Assembly: GCA_021730945.1 (NCBI GenBank)
Contig: JAKFYH010000007.1
Span: 50,934 to 114,933, forward strand
Direction of reading: 5' to 3'
Source: Acidobacteriota bacterium
Lineage (GTDB): Bacteria; Acidobacteriota; Vicinamibacteria; Vicinamibacterales; UBA2999
DNA length: 64,000 nt
Positions 44,070 to 51,739 of this stretch are shown one piece after another. The notes beneath the pieces are model-generated. The model made no database searches. It was not told where the DNA came from and saw only the letters and a program-made list of their open reading frames with translations. Numbering within the stretch: the first letter of the stretch is position 1; each line of letters begins with the position of its first letter. The translations under genes were made by a program, and so were the position numbers.

Positions 44070-44362
44070 TGCGGTTGGCTGTGAGCAAGCCGCTGGCTAC
44101 AGCCGGATGGGACAGTGGCCGACAGCCCGCAACGTCAAGTCCTTCAAGGGATTTCCGTGGCGACCGTTCAGGTTGAGGTCGCGGTTGGCCGCGAGTGCCT
44201 TGCAGCCAACCACGGCTTCGCAGCCAACCGCCGTGAGGCTGGTCACTCGAACGGCATGCTAAGATTCGCCCGCGCAGTGAGATCGCGGGGCCGAGTCCTT
44301 GGGTTCGAACAGGAACTAGGCTGCGACAGTAGGGTAGCGGTCTAGTGCAAGACTAGTTAGGC
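44070..44362 (+). other. Putative attI region ending in core site GTTAGGC
   Basis: No credible gene. GTTAGGC at 44356-44362 has the same form and orientation as the R' cores of both attC sites and marks the left edge of the first cassette. Upstream, GCGGTTGGCTG (44071) is an exact inverted repeat of CAGCCAACCGC (44221-44231), and GCAGCCAAC occurs twice, at 44202 and 44220; these could be accessory integrase sites. TAAGAT at 44260-44265 might be the -10 of a cassette promoter. The attI call rests on position and core sequence only. Confidence 0.6.
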
Positions 44363-44945
44363 CAACGAACAGGGAGACATAGTGTTCAGAGATCGGCGAT
44401 CGCTGCTGTTGCTGCTTGTCGTTGCGCTGACCATGGTGACTCAAGCCCAGGCGCAATCCGGCGCGACCGCGACGTTTGGAGTCGGGGCTCCAGAGGAAAT
44501 AGTCGGCCGCTGGGTGCTTATCGCAACCATTAGGAATGGTGAGGACGTGACGACGGCAGGCGTTACACAGGTTGGCGACGCGCTTGTCTACGACTTCAAA
44601 GCCGACGGCACGTTTTCCATCGCTCGCGGAGAAAAGATCGCCGAGACGGGAGCCTGGGCTGCGAATGACAAGGTCGCTCCGAAGACCTTCGACCACAGGC
44701 GATATGTGGACGGTCAGTTGGGTCGTTTCATCCCGGGCATCTACGAAACCGGTGGAAGCGTTCTCAAGATGTGTCTATTCCCGCCGTCAGAATCAAACAC
44801 TCGGCCGCTAAAGTGCGAAGCAAAGCAAGAGAACAGGTCCAGCATTTACATTCTGAAACGCGATGCAAAATAGCGTGGCCTAACTTGGCATGCAGCCGAC
44901 AGCGGCGCGTGTCAGAATGAGCGCCGCTGCGGCTGACGCCCAGCG
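44357..44945 (+). mobile_element. Integron gene cassette 1
   Basis: Runs from the TTAGGC of the putative attI junction to the G of the first attC R' core, the standard cassette limits. It holds one gene and its own attC. Confidence 0.8.
44382..44873 (+). CDS. Secreted lipocalin-like (TIGR03067-type) protein of cassette 1
   Basis: 163 residues. A signal peptide (MFRDRRSLLLLLVVALTMVTQAQAQ) is followed by a small domain: EEIVGRWVLIATIRNGEDV, YDFKADGTFSIARGEKIAETGAW, PKTFDHRRY, FIPGIYETGGSVLKMCLFPPSESNTRPLKCEAK and a final LKRDAK. This order of strands matches the TIGR03067 lipocalin-like family. It probably acts in the periplasm or outside the cell; ligand unknown. GTG start, with AGGGAG 6 bases upstream. 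The gene fills the cassette as usual, ending 4 bases before attC. Confidence 0.7.
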   Translation: MFRDRRSLLLLLVVALTMVTQAQAQSGATATFGVGAPEEIVGRWVLIATIRNGEDVTTAGVTQVGDALVYDFKADGTFSIARGEKIAETGAWAANDKVAPKTFDHRRYVDGQLGRFIPGIYETGGSVLKMCLFPPSESNTRPLKCEAKQENRSSIYILKRDAK

Positions 44946-44951
44946 TTAGGC
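44878..44951 (+). repeat. attC recombination site 1
   Basis: 74 bases. R'' GCCTAAC (44878-44884) and R' GTTAGGC (44945-44951) are exact inverses. The inner arms GCAGCCGACAGCGGCGC and GCGCCGCTGCGGCTG pair except for one unpaired A, the extrahelical base that sets strand choice in attC. The terminal loop is short. Confidence 0.93.
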
Positions 44952-45867
44952 TGCAGACATTCGATCATGCTCGTTCCAGACGACGTTCGAAAATGTGTCG
45001 TGTTCTTGGCCTATCGCGTCGCCGATGGTTATCGTCTAGTCGGCACGGCGTGGTTTGTCGCCAGAACAATTCCCGATAGCGACGGTACTCATCCGTATCT
45101 GGTTACGGCGAAGCACCTCATAGAAGCCATCAGGAGGCGAGGCCTTGACAAAGTCTACGCTCGCTACAACCTAAAGAATGGAACCTCCGGACTTGTGGAA
45201 ACCGCGATCGGCGACTGGTTGTCTCATCCGACGGATCCTTCCGTCGACGTTGCCGCGATCAAGGGAGGAATACCCGAGGGTGGGGATCACTTGCTGTACC
45301 CACTGGAGCGGTTTGCTACTCGAGAGATAGTTGGGTCTCAAGCCATAGGAGTTGGAGAAGAAGTCTTCTTGACTGGGCTGTTCGTTAATCATGTCGGGCA
45401 GAGTAAGAACATACCCATCGTCAGGGTTGGCAACATCGCAGCCATGCCAGAGGAGCCGGTCGGAGCCTCGATCGGACCCATCGAGGCCTATCTAATTGAA
45501 GCCCGTTCAATCGGCGGGTTGAGCGGCTCGCCAGTCTTTGCCCACCTGGGCGTTGCTCGTCTCGTTAACGGCCAGGCTAGGTTCGCCAGCGGTGGGCCAA
45601 TTTTCTATCTTCTTGGGTTAATGCACGGGCATTGGGACCTCCCAACTCCTGACGTCGACGAATTGGCTGTGGACGATGGAGTCGGGGTGCGCCGAAGCGT
45701 CAACATGGGAATCGCGATCGTGGTGCCGGCTTGGAGGATCGCCGAGGTCCTTGATCAACCAACGTTAGCGTACGAATAGTTGCCACACGACACTGCAGCC
45801 TAACAACGGCTTGCAGCCGTCGGCGCGCGGTGGGATGATATCGCGCGCCGCGGCTGAAGCCGGAGCG
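44946..45867 (+). mobile_element. Integron gene cassette 2
   Basis: From the TTAGGC of attC 1 to the G of the attC 2 R' core. It carries one trypsin-like protease gene. Its base composition is visibly more A/T-rich than the flanking core genes, as expected for acquired DNA. Confidence 0.85.
44967..45779 (+). CDS. Trypsin-like serine protease of cassette 2
   Basis: 270 residues with a chymotrypsin-fold catalytic triad in order: His50 (LVTAKHLIEA), Asp94 (DPSVDVAAIK) and Ser186 (SIGGLSGSPVF, matching GxSGxP). There is no signal peptide, so it should act in the cytoplasm, unlike most trypsin-like enzymes. Cytoplasmic trypsin-like proteases occur in several stress and phage-defence systems, but no partner gene is in this cassette, so a defence role is speculative. 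The start ATG 44967 is 15 bases after attC 1. Confidence 0.8.
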   Translation: MLVPDDVRKCVVFLAYRVADGYRLVGTAWFVARTIPDSDGTHPYLVTAKHLIEAIRRRGLDKVYARYNLKNGTSGLVETAIGDWLSHPTDPSVDVAAIKGGIPEGGDHLLYPLERFATREIVGSQAIGVGEEVFLTGLFVNHVGQSKNIPIVRVGNIAAMPEEPVGASIGPIEAYLIEARSIGGLSGSPVFAHLGVARLVNGQARFASGGPIFYLLGLMHGHWDLPTPDVDELAVDDGVGVRRSVNMGIAIVVPAWRIAEVLDQPTLAYE

Positions 45868-45873
45868 TTAGAC
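45798..45873 (+). repeat. attC recombination site 2
   Basis: 76 bases. R'' GCCTAAC (45798-45804) and R' GTTAGAC (45867-45873) bracket arms GCAGCCGTCGGCGCGC and GCGCGCCGCGGCTG, which pair with a single unpaired T. R'' and R' differ by one base, as happens when the R' core derives from a recombination partner. This is the last attC I can find. Confidence 0.92.
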
Positions 45874-45926
45874 CGCTGAAGAAAGCGACCCTCAGACCCT
45901 TAGGCGTTTGCGGAAACACGACCAGC

Positions 45927-46169
45927 GTGAGACCATCCGGTTATGCCAACGAGCCCTCTTCCCGAGTGCCCGCGAGCGATGCCGACCGCGCGTTAGTAAC
46001 GCTAGTGCCGCATACCACGAGTGTTCGCCAGTCCAGATTCGAGACCGCGTTGACCGTTGGGTTTCTCAAGGCAGGCGCCTTCGACGCGCAGGGTCTGGTC
46101 ACGGTACCGCCGGTGCGGCTATTGCGAAGACTCGGCAAGTTGTCGGACGCACAAACTGTCGCTGGTTGA
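45927..46169 (+). pseudogene. Truncated MazF/PemK-like toxin remnant
   Basis: An 80-codon frame whose middle (RALVTLVPHTTSVRQSRFETALTVGFLKAGAFDAQGLVTVPPVRLLRRLGKLS) matches the central and C-terminal part of PemK/MazF RNase toxins. The N-terminal strand with the usual GDIYLVD and PVVV motifs is missing, as are the last residues. No antitoxin precedes it. It lies just after attC 2 and is followed by no attC, so it looks like a decayed cassette. Confidence 0.6.
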
Positions 46170-46262
46170 AACGTCCGTATGCGCGTGGTTGGGTTTCAAG
46201 GTCACACCGTCCGAGGGCTAACACGGCCTGGAGGCGGGCATCTCGAATAGGCACAAGATCGT
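46170..46262 (+). other. Spacer after the toxin remnant
   Basis: GGCTAAC at 46215-46221 resembles an attC R'' core but has no matching GTTRRRY downstream before the next gene. It may be half of a destroyed attC; nothing else is recognisable. Confidence 0.3.
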
Positions 46263-46718
46263 ATGGAGTCGCACTTCCGTTCCAGGATCGATCCATGGCT
46301 GGTAGCACCCATCGTGCTGGGACTGAGTGTCCCCCTCGTCGTGGTGCTGCGTTCGTTCGCAGCCGGCCGGCAGGGCGGGCTGACCACAGCCCTACTCCTC
46401 TTACTCTTCGTCGGCCTTGCCTCATTGGTCGTGGTGTCGTACTCCGTGACCGAGGACGCAATCGTCGTGCGCCGAGGGGTTCTGAGGTCTACTATGCCGC
46501 TGGCGCGTGTCCGCCAGTTGCGGGCGACTCGCGAAGCGCTGGCCGCACCCGCTCTGTCCCTCGACCGGATCGAGATTCGGACCGATCGAGGCATGTGGCT
46601 GTTCGTCTCGCCGGCCGACCAAGCGGGGTTCGTTCGGGCGATCCAACAGCGTGTCCCCTCGGTCGAACTTGTCGGACTGGCACACGCGCTCGAGCCACCG
46701 CTCGACGAGGCACACTAG
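46263..46718 (+). CDS. PH domain membrane protein (YdbT/DUF304-like)
   Basis: 151 residues. Two transmembrane helices (about 12-30 and 38-60) are followed by a bacterial PH-like domain: YSVTEDAIVVRRGVLRSTMPLARVRQLRATREALAAPALSLDRIEIRTDRGMWLFVSPADQAGFVRAI. Such small PH proteins are frequent in integron cassettes; function unknown. It follows the toxin remnant in the same orientation but no attC flanks it. Confidence 0.75.
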   Translation: MESHFRSRIDPWLVAPIVLGLSVPLVVVLRSFAAGRQGGLTTALLLLLFVGLASLVVVSYSVTEDAIVVRRGVLRSTMPLARVRQLRATREALAAPALSLDRIEIRTDRGMWLFVSPADQAGFVRAIQQRVPSVELVGLAHALEPPLDEAH

Positions 46719-46763
46719 ACACAGCCGCCGACCACGCCGCTGCAGCCGGTCACTAGAGGGACA

Positions 46764-47369
46764 ATGATGATGACAAGTTCTCAGCGCCTCCTGCAACCTC
46801 GACAGTGTTGTGTTGTCACTGCGCTGTTTCTGGCACTGCTGTCATCTCCCGTGTCCGGGCAGTCGCGACAAGCCGACGCGGCCGTGGAGGACATCGTCAT
46901 ACTGCGTTCGCTGCGGCTGTCGCGCGTCACTCCGACGGAGTTCTGCGCGCCATCGCGCACCGGGTTCTCGGCAGCGACCACCGAGGATCGGTACGATTTC
47001 AAGGCCGTCGCTACTGATGCGGCCTCGGGCAAGGTCACCAACGCGACTGATGTCCGGGCCGGCACCCTCCACGCGTGCTTCGGCCCGACGCCGGACCTGC
47101 TGGTGACGAGCTTCTACGCGGAGGGAGAGGTTGGAGGGGTGCCCCTCGTTGGCCGCGGGCAGTGCCGCACCACCAAGCGCGACTTTCCTGAAGCCGGAAT
47201 CTCGTTGCTCACCTGCCAGCTTGACCTGACGGGACTGCCTTCGGCATACGCCGGAGGCCAGCTCACGACCAACACGATCTCATCGCGCGCCACCCTGGGG
47301 GCGAACAGTGATCCGCCGGGCTACACGCAGCCGTCGATCGCCACGGTGCGACTGTGGAAGAAGCGATAG
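46764..47369 (+). CDS. Secreted hypothetical protein
   Basis: 201 residues with a signal peptide (a hydrophobic core VVTALFLALLSSPVSG before QSRQ). The mature part has four Cys (EFCAPS, HACFGP, GQCRTT, LTCQLD) that could make two disulfides, and is rich in Thr and Ser. I recognise no family. Three consecutive ATG codons begin it; GAGGG lies upstream. It overlaps the upstream frame of the next gene. Confidence 0.6.
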   Translation: MMMTSSQRLLQPRQCCVVTALFLALLSSPVSGQSRQADAAVEDIVILRSLRLSRVTPTEFCAPSRTGFSAATTEDRYDFKAVATDAASGKVTNATDVRAGTLHACFGPTPDLLVTSFYAEGEVGGVPLVGRGQCRTTKRDFPEAGISLLTCQLDLTGLPSAYAGGQLTTNTISSRATLGANSDPPGYTQPSIATVRLWKKR

Positions 47370-47389
47370 CGGTGCTTGGGGGCATTCAG

Positions 47390-48034
47390 ATGAGCCGCAA
47401 GCCGCAACACAGCCCGGGAGCCCTGGCGCTGGTCGTTGCGCTGGTCGCCTTTGCGGCGTCGCTGCCGGCCCAGTCAACCGAGTTGATTGTTCCCGACTAC
47501 CTGGCGGCGAAGTACACCGCAGCTCCTGACGCCCCATCGATGGTGACTGTGGCCGGCCAGGACGAACCAGGGGAGCGGCTGATCGTGACCGGTCGCACGC
47601 TTGACGGCCGGCAGGCCGTCGCCGGTGTGTCGATCTACGTGTTTCATACTGACGCCCGCGGCCGCTACGCCGCCGACATGACCGACCTTCATGCCGCCGA
47701 GTTGAACCCAAGGCTGCACGCCTGGTTGCGTACCGACGCGGAGGGGCGGTACCAGTACGCAACCATCCGTCCTGGCAACTATGACAACGGACCCGCGCAC
47801 GTGCACTACGTCGTGAAGGCACAAGGCTTCCAATCGCTGCTCCTGTCATTGCAATTTGAGGATGATCCGGTCGTGGTGGGACGGAGGAAGTACGGCATTC
47901 CGCTCCTGGATCCGGATTCATTCAAGAATGGGCCCTGCAAGTCGCGGCCGGACTGCGTGTTAACTCGCCCGGTCGCGCGCGACCCCCGCGGGGTCTGGCA
48001 GGTGACCCGTGACATCCAGATGGTGCGAGAGTGA
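47390..48034 (+). CDS. Secreted intradiol-dioxygenase-like protein
   Basis: About 214 residues: signal peptide (ALALVVALVAFAASLPAQS), then an intradiol ring-cleavage dioxygenase-like beta domain. Typical pieces are LIVTGRTLDGRQAVAGVSIYVFHTDARGRYA, LHAWLRTDAEGRYQYATIRPGNYDNGPAHVHYVVKAQGF; the Tyr residues and His-Val-His are the likely Fe(III) ligands. Export is unusual for ring-cleaving enzymes, which are normally cytoplasmic. The start ATG 47390 follows GGGGG. Its stop overlaps the VOC gene by GTGA. Confidence 0.75.
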   Translation: MSRKPQHSPGALALVVALVAFAASLPAQSTELIVPDYLAAKYTAAPDAPSMVTVAGQDEPGERLIVTGRTLDGRQAVAGVSIYVFHTDARGRYAADMTDLHAAELNPRLHAWLRTDAEGRYQYATIRPGNYDNGPAHVHYVVKAQGFQSLLLSLQFEDDPVVVGRRKYGIPLLDPDSFKNGPCKSRPDCVLTRPVARDPRGVWQVTRDIQMVRE

Positions 48035-48414
48035 AGCGCACGTGGACGATCATCGCTGTTGTCGACGTGCCTGCCAGCTTCGCGTTCTACCAGTCGTTGC
48101 TTGGCCGGCCCGAGGCCTCTCCCGCGCACTCCCACTTCGGGCAAATTCTCGACTCGGATGGAACGGTCCTGCTCTGCCTCCACCGGTGGGGCGACCATGA
48201 GCATCCCTCCTTGATGAGTCCCGACGCTCGGTCGCCTGGCAACGGTCTTCTCCTGTTCTTCCGCGTGGATGATTTCGACCAGGCCTTGCCAAGGGCGCGC
48301 GCTCTCGTGACGCGACTCGACGAAGAGCCGCATGTGAACCAGAACACGGGAACGCGAGAGTTCTCCCTCCGGGATCCGGATGGGTACTTCGTCACGATTA
48401 GTGCGGACTCATGA
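48031..48414 (+). CDS. VOC (glyoxalase/bleomycin resistance) family protein
   Basis: 127 residues with two beta-alpha-beta modules: IIAVVDVPASFAFYQSLLG and GNGLLLFFRVDDFDQALPRARAL, ending in FSLRDPDGYFVTISAD with the family's metal-binding Glu position. Could be a dioxygenase, glyoxalase or drug-binding protein; substrate unknown. GTG start overlapping the upstream stop indicates co-translation with the intradiol-like gene. Confidence 0.8.
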   Translation: MKRTWTIIAVVDVPASFAFYQSLLGRPEASPAHSHFGQILDSDGTVLLCLHRWGDHEHPSLMSPDARSPGNGLLLFFRVDDFDQALPRARALVTRLDEEPHVNQNTGTREFSLRDPDGYFVTISADS

Positions 48415-48466
48415 ACCAACAACCGCGAGACAACAGTACCTTCCTGACCCTGTTTGTGAGCCGGAA

Positions 48467-49315
48467 GTGAAGCTGCTGTTGTTCTTTCTGCTCACGTTTG
48501 CCGTGACCTGGACGGCGTGGCTGGTGCCCGCGGTATTGGTCGCGCCAGGCACCGGCGGCCTGTTCGGTCTTGGCGGTCCGGTCTTCCTCTTCGGGGTCTT
48601 CGCGCCGGCATTCGTGGCAATCGCTCTCACCGCGGTCGACGAAGGTCGCTTCGCAGTTGCGCGACTCCTGGCCCGCACGGGCAAGTGGCGGGTGGATGTG
48701 CGCTTCTACCTGATCGCGATTACTTACATGGCGGCCACGAAACTGTTCGCCGCGGTGATTCATCGCCTGGCCCGAGGTGAGTGGCCGGCCTTCGGCGACA
48801 CGCCCTTGGCCCTTCTGCTCGGCGCAATTTTGGTGTCGACCTGGACGCAGGCTGGCGAGGAAGTCGGATGGAGGGGTTATGCGCTCCCGCGCCTCGCGAC
48901 CGCCCTTGGACTCGGCGGCGCCAGTGTGTTCCTCGGCGTCATCTGGGCGCTCTGGCACTTGCCGCTCTTCTACCTGCAGGGTAGTGGCAGCGACGGCCAG
49001 TCGTTCCCGATCTACCTGCTGCACGTGACGGCGCTGTCGGTGGCAATGTCCTGGCTCTACTGGAAGACCGATGGGAGCCTGCTACTCGTGATGCTGATGC
49101 ACGCCTCCGTGAACAATACGACCGGCATCGTTCCTGCGGCCGTGCCGAACGCGGCGGACGCCATGTCCATAGAGGGCTCACTGGTGGCTTGGGTGACCGT
49201 CGGGGTGTCCTGGTTGGTGGCCGCCTTGCTCCTGTCCCGAATGCGTGGAGCCGGGATCGGCGCAATGCTCCGCCCCGCGTCGCGCCAGTCGCAGTTCGGT
49301 GAGCCTGTCGTATGA
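48467..49315 (+). CDS. CPBP family intramembrane metalloprotease
   Basis: About 282 residues, eight or so transmembrane helices, with the Abi/CAAX-protease motifs EEVGWRGYALPRL (Glu-Glu-x3-Arg), VIWALWHLPLF (x-x-x-His) and LMHASVNNT (His). Members include Rce1-like proteases and bacteriocin self-immunity proteins. The start is GTG 48467; an earlier in-frame start would add residues unlike a membrane protein. It ends the accessory block. Confidence 0.8.
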   Translation: MKLLLFFLLTFAVTWTAWLVPAVLVAPGTGGLFGLGGPVFLFGVFAPAFVAIALTAVDEGRFAVARLLARTGKWRVDVRFYLIAITYMAATKLFAAVIHRLARGEWPAFGDTPLALLLGAILVSTWTQAGEEVGWRGYALPRLATALGLGGASVFLGVIWALWHLPLFYLQGSGSDGQSFPIYLLHVTALSVAMSWLYWKTDGSLLLVMLMHASVNNTTGIVPAAVPNAADAMSIEGSLVAWVTVGVSWLVAALLLSRMRGAGIGAMLRPASRQSQFGEPVV

Positions 49316-49429
49316 CCGCCGGCTCTGATTCTTGGCCAGGCGGTGGTTGGGTAGCATGAGTGCGGGCGACCGAACGGGCTGGACGTGCGCTGGGGCCACC
49401 GGTCGACCGGGCATAATAACCACGGCCGC

Positions 49430-50230
49430 ATGATGAGCACGGTTCGCATCGCCCTCGCCAACCTCCGCGTGCCCGCGACACCTGACCAGTCGGTCGCCCT
49501 CGCGACCTCCGCGGTCGCCGACGCGGGCCGGCGGGGTGCGTCCGTGATCTGTTTCCCGGAATGCTTCGTTCCCGGCTATCGCCGGCCCGGGACGACCTCG
49601 CCGCCGCCCGATCCCGCCTTTCTCGAGCACGCATGGACGGCAGTGGCGGACGCGGCCAGGGCGGCCCGCATCACCGTAATCCTGGGGACCGAGCGCGTGA
49701 CCAGCCACGGCCTGCAGATCACCGCGTGTGTCTTCAACCCGGACGGTACGGTCGCCGGGTGGCAGGACAAGGCACAGCTTGACCCGTCAGAGGAAGCCAT
49801 GTATCCGGCCTTCGGGACCGACCGCCGCGTGTTCACGGCGGGCCGGTTGACGTTTGGCGTGGTGATCTGCCACGAAGGCTGGCGCTATCCCGAAACCGTG
49901 CGGTGGGCGGTTCGCCGCGGCGCGCAGGTCGTGTTTCACCCGCACGCGCATGTCGCCGAGCCGGGGAGTTATCGCCCGCGCGAGTTTGCCGATCCGGCCA
50001 ATACCTTTCATGAGAAGGCGATGCTCTGCCGGGCAGCGGAGAACACCTGCTACTTTGCGTCGGTGAACTGCGCGAGCGACGGCTCCGGCACGACATCGGC
50101 GGTCGTCCGTCCGGATGGCACGCTGCAGGCCTGTCAGCCCTACGGAGAAGAGGGGCTCCTGGTGGCGGATCTCGACCTCAGCACGGCGACCGGACTGCTG
50201 GCGTCGCGCGCCCGCACATCGCCGCTGTAA
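49430..50230 (+). CDS. Carbon-nitrogen hydrolase (nitrilase superfamily)
   Basis: 266 residues with the Glu-Lys-Cys triad of the superfamily: FPECFVPGY (Glu), WQDKAQLDP (Lys) and VVICHEGWRYPE (Cys). An aliphatic amidase, N-carbamoyl amidase or omega-amidase type is possible; specificity is not evident. CATAAT lies 12 bases before the first of two ATGs (49430, 49433). A single gene with its own promoter. Confidence 0.87.
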   Translation: MMSTVRIALANLRVPATPDQSVALATSAVADAGRRGASVICFPECFVPGYRRPGTTSPPPDPAFLEHAWTAVADAARAARITVILGTERVTSHGLQITACVFNPDGTVAGWQDKAQLDPSEEAMYPAFGTDRRVFTAGRLTFGVVICHEGWRYPETVRWAVRRGAQVVFHPHAHVAEPGSYRPREFADPANTFHEKAMLCRAAENTCYFASVNCASDGSGTTSAVVRPDGTLQACQPYGEEGLLVADLDLSTATGLLASRARTSPL

Positions 50231-50320
50231 CCCGAGGCGCCGGCAGGCGCGTGATGCCCGGCCGGAGGGCCACACCCGGCCCGGCGGCAGAGAGTCACCG
50301 GATCGGGGTCTCTGCACGGG

Positions 50321-50326
50321 TAGACT
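50321..50326 (+). promoter_or_regulatory. -10 box TAGACT for the DinB-like gene
   Basis: TAGACT ends 6 bases before the ATG at 50333; no Shine-Dalgarno. Identical box to the one before fdhD at 7742. Confidence 0.45.
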
Positions 50327-50332
50327 GATGCC

Positions 50333-50842
50333 ATGGCAGAGGATGCAGCCCTGGCACTGCTCAAGCATTATCTCGGCGCCATCGCGTATCGCACGCAGAA
50401 GGCCCTGCGTGACGCACCGGCTGGCTACCCGGAGTTTTCCGCGGGACAGCGTACCCGCACGCCGGTGGAAGTTCTCCGGCACATGACCAGCCTCATGGGT
50501 TACTCGCGCACGCTGTTTCTTGGCGGCAGCTACCCGTTCAAGCCCGAACCGCTTGCGACCTTCGCGGACGAGATGCAACGGTTTCATGGGCTGCTGGCCG
50601 AGGTGGGTGACTTGCTGGATCGCGGCATGCCACTGCGCGAGATCTCGGTCGAGCAGTTTCTGCAAGGACCGTTGTCCGATGTCATGACTCACATCGGACA
50701 GCTGGCGCTGCTGCGACGGCTGGCCGGTGCCGCGGTGGCGCCGGAGAACTTTATCTACGCCCAGGTCGATGGCCAGCGTCTGGGCGCCGATCAGCCGCCG
50801 CCCGCGCGGCCCGATGACGACTGGCCGGAACGGCCGGCTTGA
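50333..50842 (+). CDS. DinB-like four-helix protein
   Basis: 169 residues. Helical, with VLRHMTSLMGYSRTLFLGG and VMTHIGQLALLRRLAG, resembling the metal-binding His positions of the DinB/YfiT superfamily. That family includes thiol-dependent transferases such as bacillithiol S-transferases. Function unknown. It precedes a second DinB protein by 15 bases, so the pair is probably one operon. Confidence 0.7.
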   Translation: MAEDAALALLKHYLGAIAYRTQKALRDAPAGYPEFSAGQRTRTPVEVLRHMTSLMGYSRTLFLGGSYPFKPEPLATFADEMQRFHGLLAEVGDLLDRGMPLREISVEQFLQGPLSDVMTHIGQLALLRRLAGAAVAPENFIYAQVDGQRLGADQPPPARPDDDWPERPA

Positions 50843-50856
50843 TAAAGTGGTGAGCG

Positions 50857-51393
50857 ATGAGCTTTGACCTGACCGAGGGCATGGCCGTGCTCGACCGCAC
50901 GCCGGCAACCTTTCGCGCGCTGCTGTCCGGACTACCGCCGGCCTGGACGTCTTGCGACGAGGGGCCCGACACGTTCAGTCCGTTCGACAACCTCGGGCAC
51001 CTGATTCACGGCGAACGCACCGACTGGATTGCGCGGGCGCGCCTCATCCTCGACCAGGGTGAGCACCGCACGTTCGCCCCCTACGATCGCTTTGCCCAGC
51101 AGCGCGAGAGCGCGGGCCAGAGCGTGGCCGGCCTGCTCGATGAGTTTGCCGCGCTCAGGGCCGCCAACCTCGCCACCCTGCGGGGTTGGCAGTTGTCGGA
51201 GACGCAACTGGCGCTGACCGGTGAGCATCCGGCCTTTGGTGCCGTGACGTTGCGGCAACTGCTCGCCACCTGGGTGGCGCACGACCTCGGCCACATTGCG
51301 CAGACCACCCGCGTCATGGCCAAGCGCTATCGCGAGGCGGTTGGCCCGTGGCGCGCCTACCTGCCGATCCTGGATCGCGGCCCGAAGCCGTGA
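50857..51393 (+). CDS. DinB family protein
   Basis: 178 residues with clear DinB motifs: FDNLGHLIHGERTDWIARARLIL (first His) and WVAHDLGHIAQTTRVMAKRY (the final His pair), which bind a metal in this family. Likely a thiol-dependent transferase or unknown hydrolase. GTGAG ribosome-binding site before the ATG. Its stop overlaps the next gene as GTGA. Confidence 0.85.
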   Translation: MSFDLTEGMAVLDRTPATFRALLSGLPPAWTSCDEGPDTFSPFDNLGHLIHGERTDWIARARLILDQGEHRTFAPYDRFAQQRESAGQSVAGLLDEFAALRAANLATLRGWQLSETQLALTGEHPAFGAVTLRQLLATWVAHDLGHIAQTTRVMAKRYREAVGPWRAYLPILDRGPKP

Positions 51394-51674
51394 GCGCGCG
51401 CCGGCAGCGTTGCGGGCCGTTCAAGACGAAGCTGCGCCGAATCCCAGGCAAAGGCGGCTGGACCTATGTCAGCATTCCCAAGAAACTGACGCCGCCGATC
51501 ACACGGGCGTGGGGGCGCACGCCAGTGCTGGCGTCAATCGACGACACGACCTGGGAGACCAGTGTGTGGCGGTCGAAGACCGGGGCAGGCTTCCTGCCGG
51601 TGCCGAAGCGGATCCGTGGCGGCAAGGAAGAAGGCGCGCGCGTGTTGATTACCTTCTCGTATGAAGATGACTAG
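51390..51674 (+). CDS. DUF1905 family protein
   Basis: 94 residues: FKTKLRRIPGKGGWTYVSIPKKLTPPITRAWGRTPVLASIDDTTWETSVWRSKTGAGFLPVPKRIRGGKEEGARVLITFSYED, a full DUF1905 barrel-like domain. Function unknown. GTG start overlaps the DinB stop by 4 bases. Confidence 0.82.
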   Translation: MSARRQRCGPFKTKLRRIPGKGGWTYVSIPKKLTPPITRAWGRTPVLASIDDTTWETSVWRSKTGAGFLPVPKRIRGGKEEGARVLITFSYEDD

Positions 51675-51739
51675 GACGGCCACGGCCGCTATTGGCGCCG
51701 GCGTGACCCGCCGTTGACGTGCCAGGTTGGGAGCGACCC

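Noticed and set aside
45993..45999. GTTAGTA inside the MazF remnant as an attC or attI core
   Set aside because: The last base is not a pyrimidine and there is no hairpin partner; it lies in codons of the toxin remnant.
46215..46262. Third attC site
   Set aside because: Only an R''-like GGCTAAC is present; no GTTRRRY partner or complementary arms follow.
46720..46760. CCGCTGCAGCCGG segment after the PH-domain gene as a degenerate attC
   Set aside because: It resembles attC arm sequence but lacks both core sites and a matching arm.
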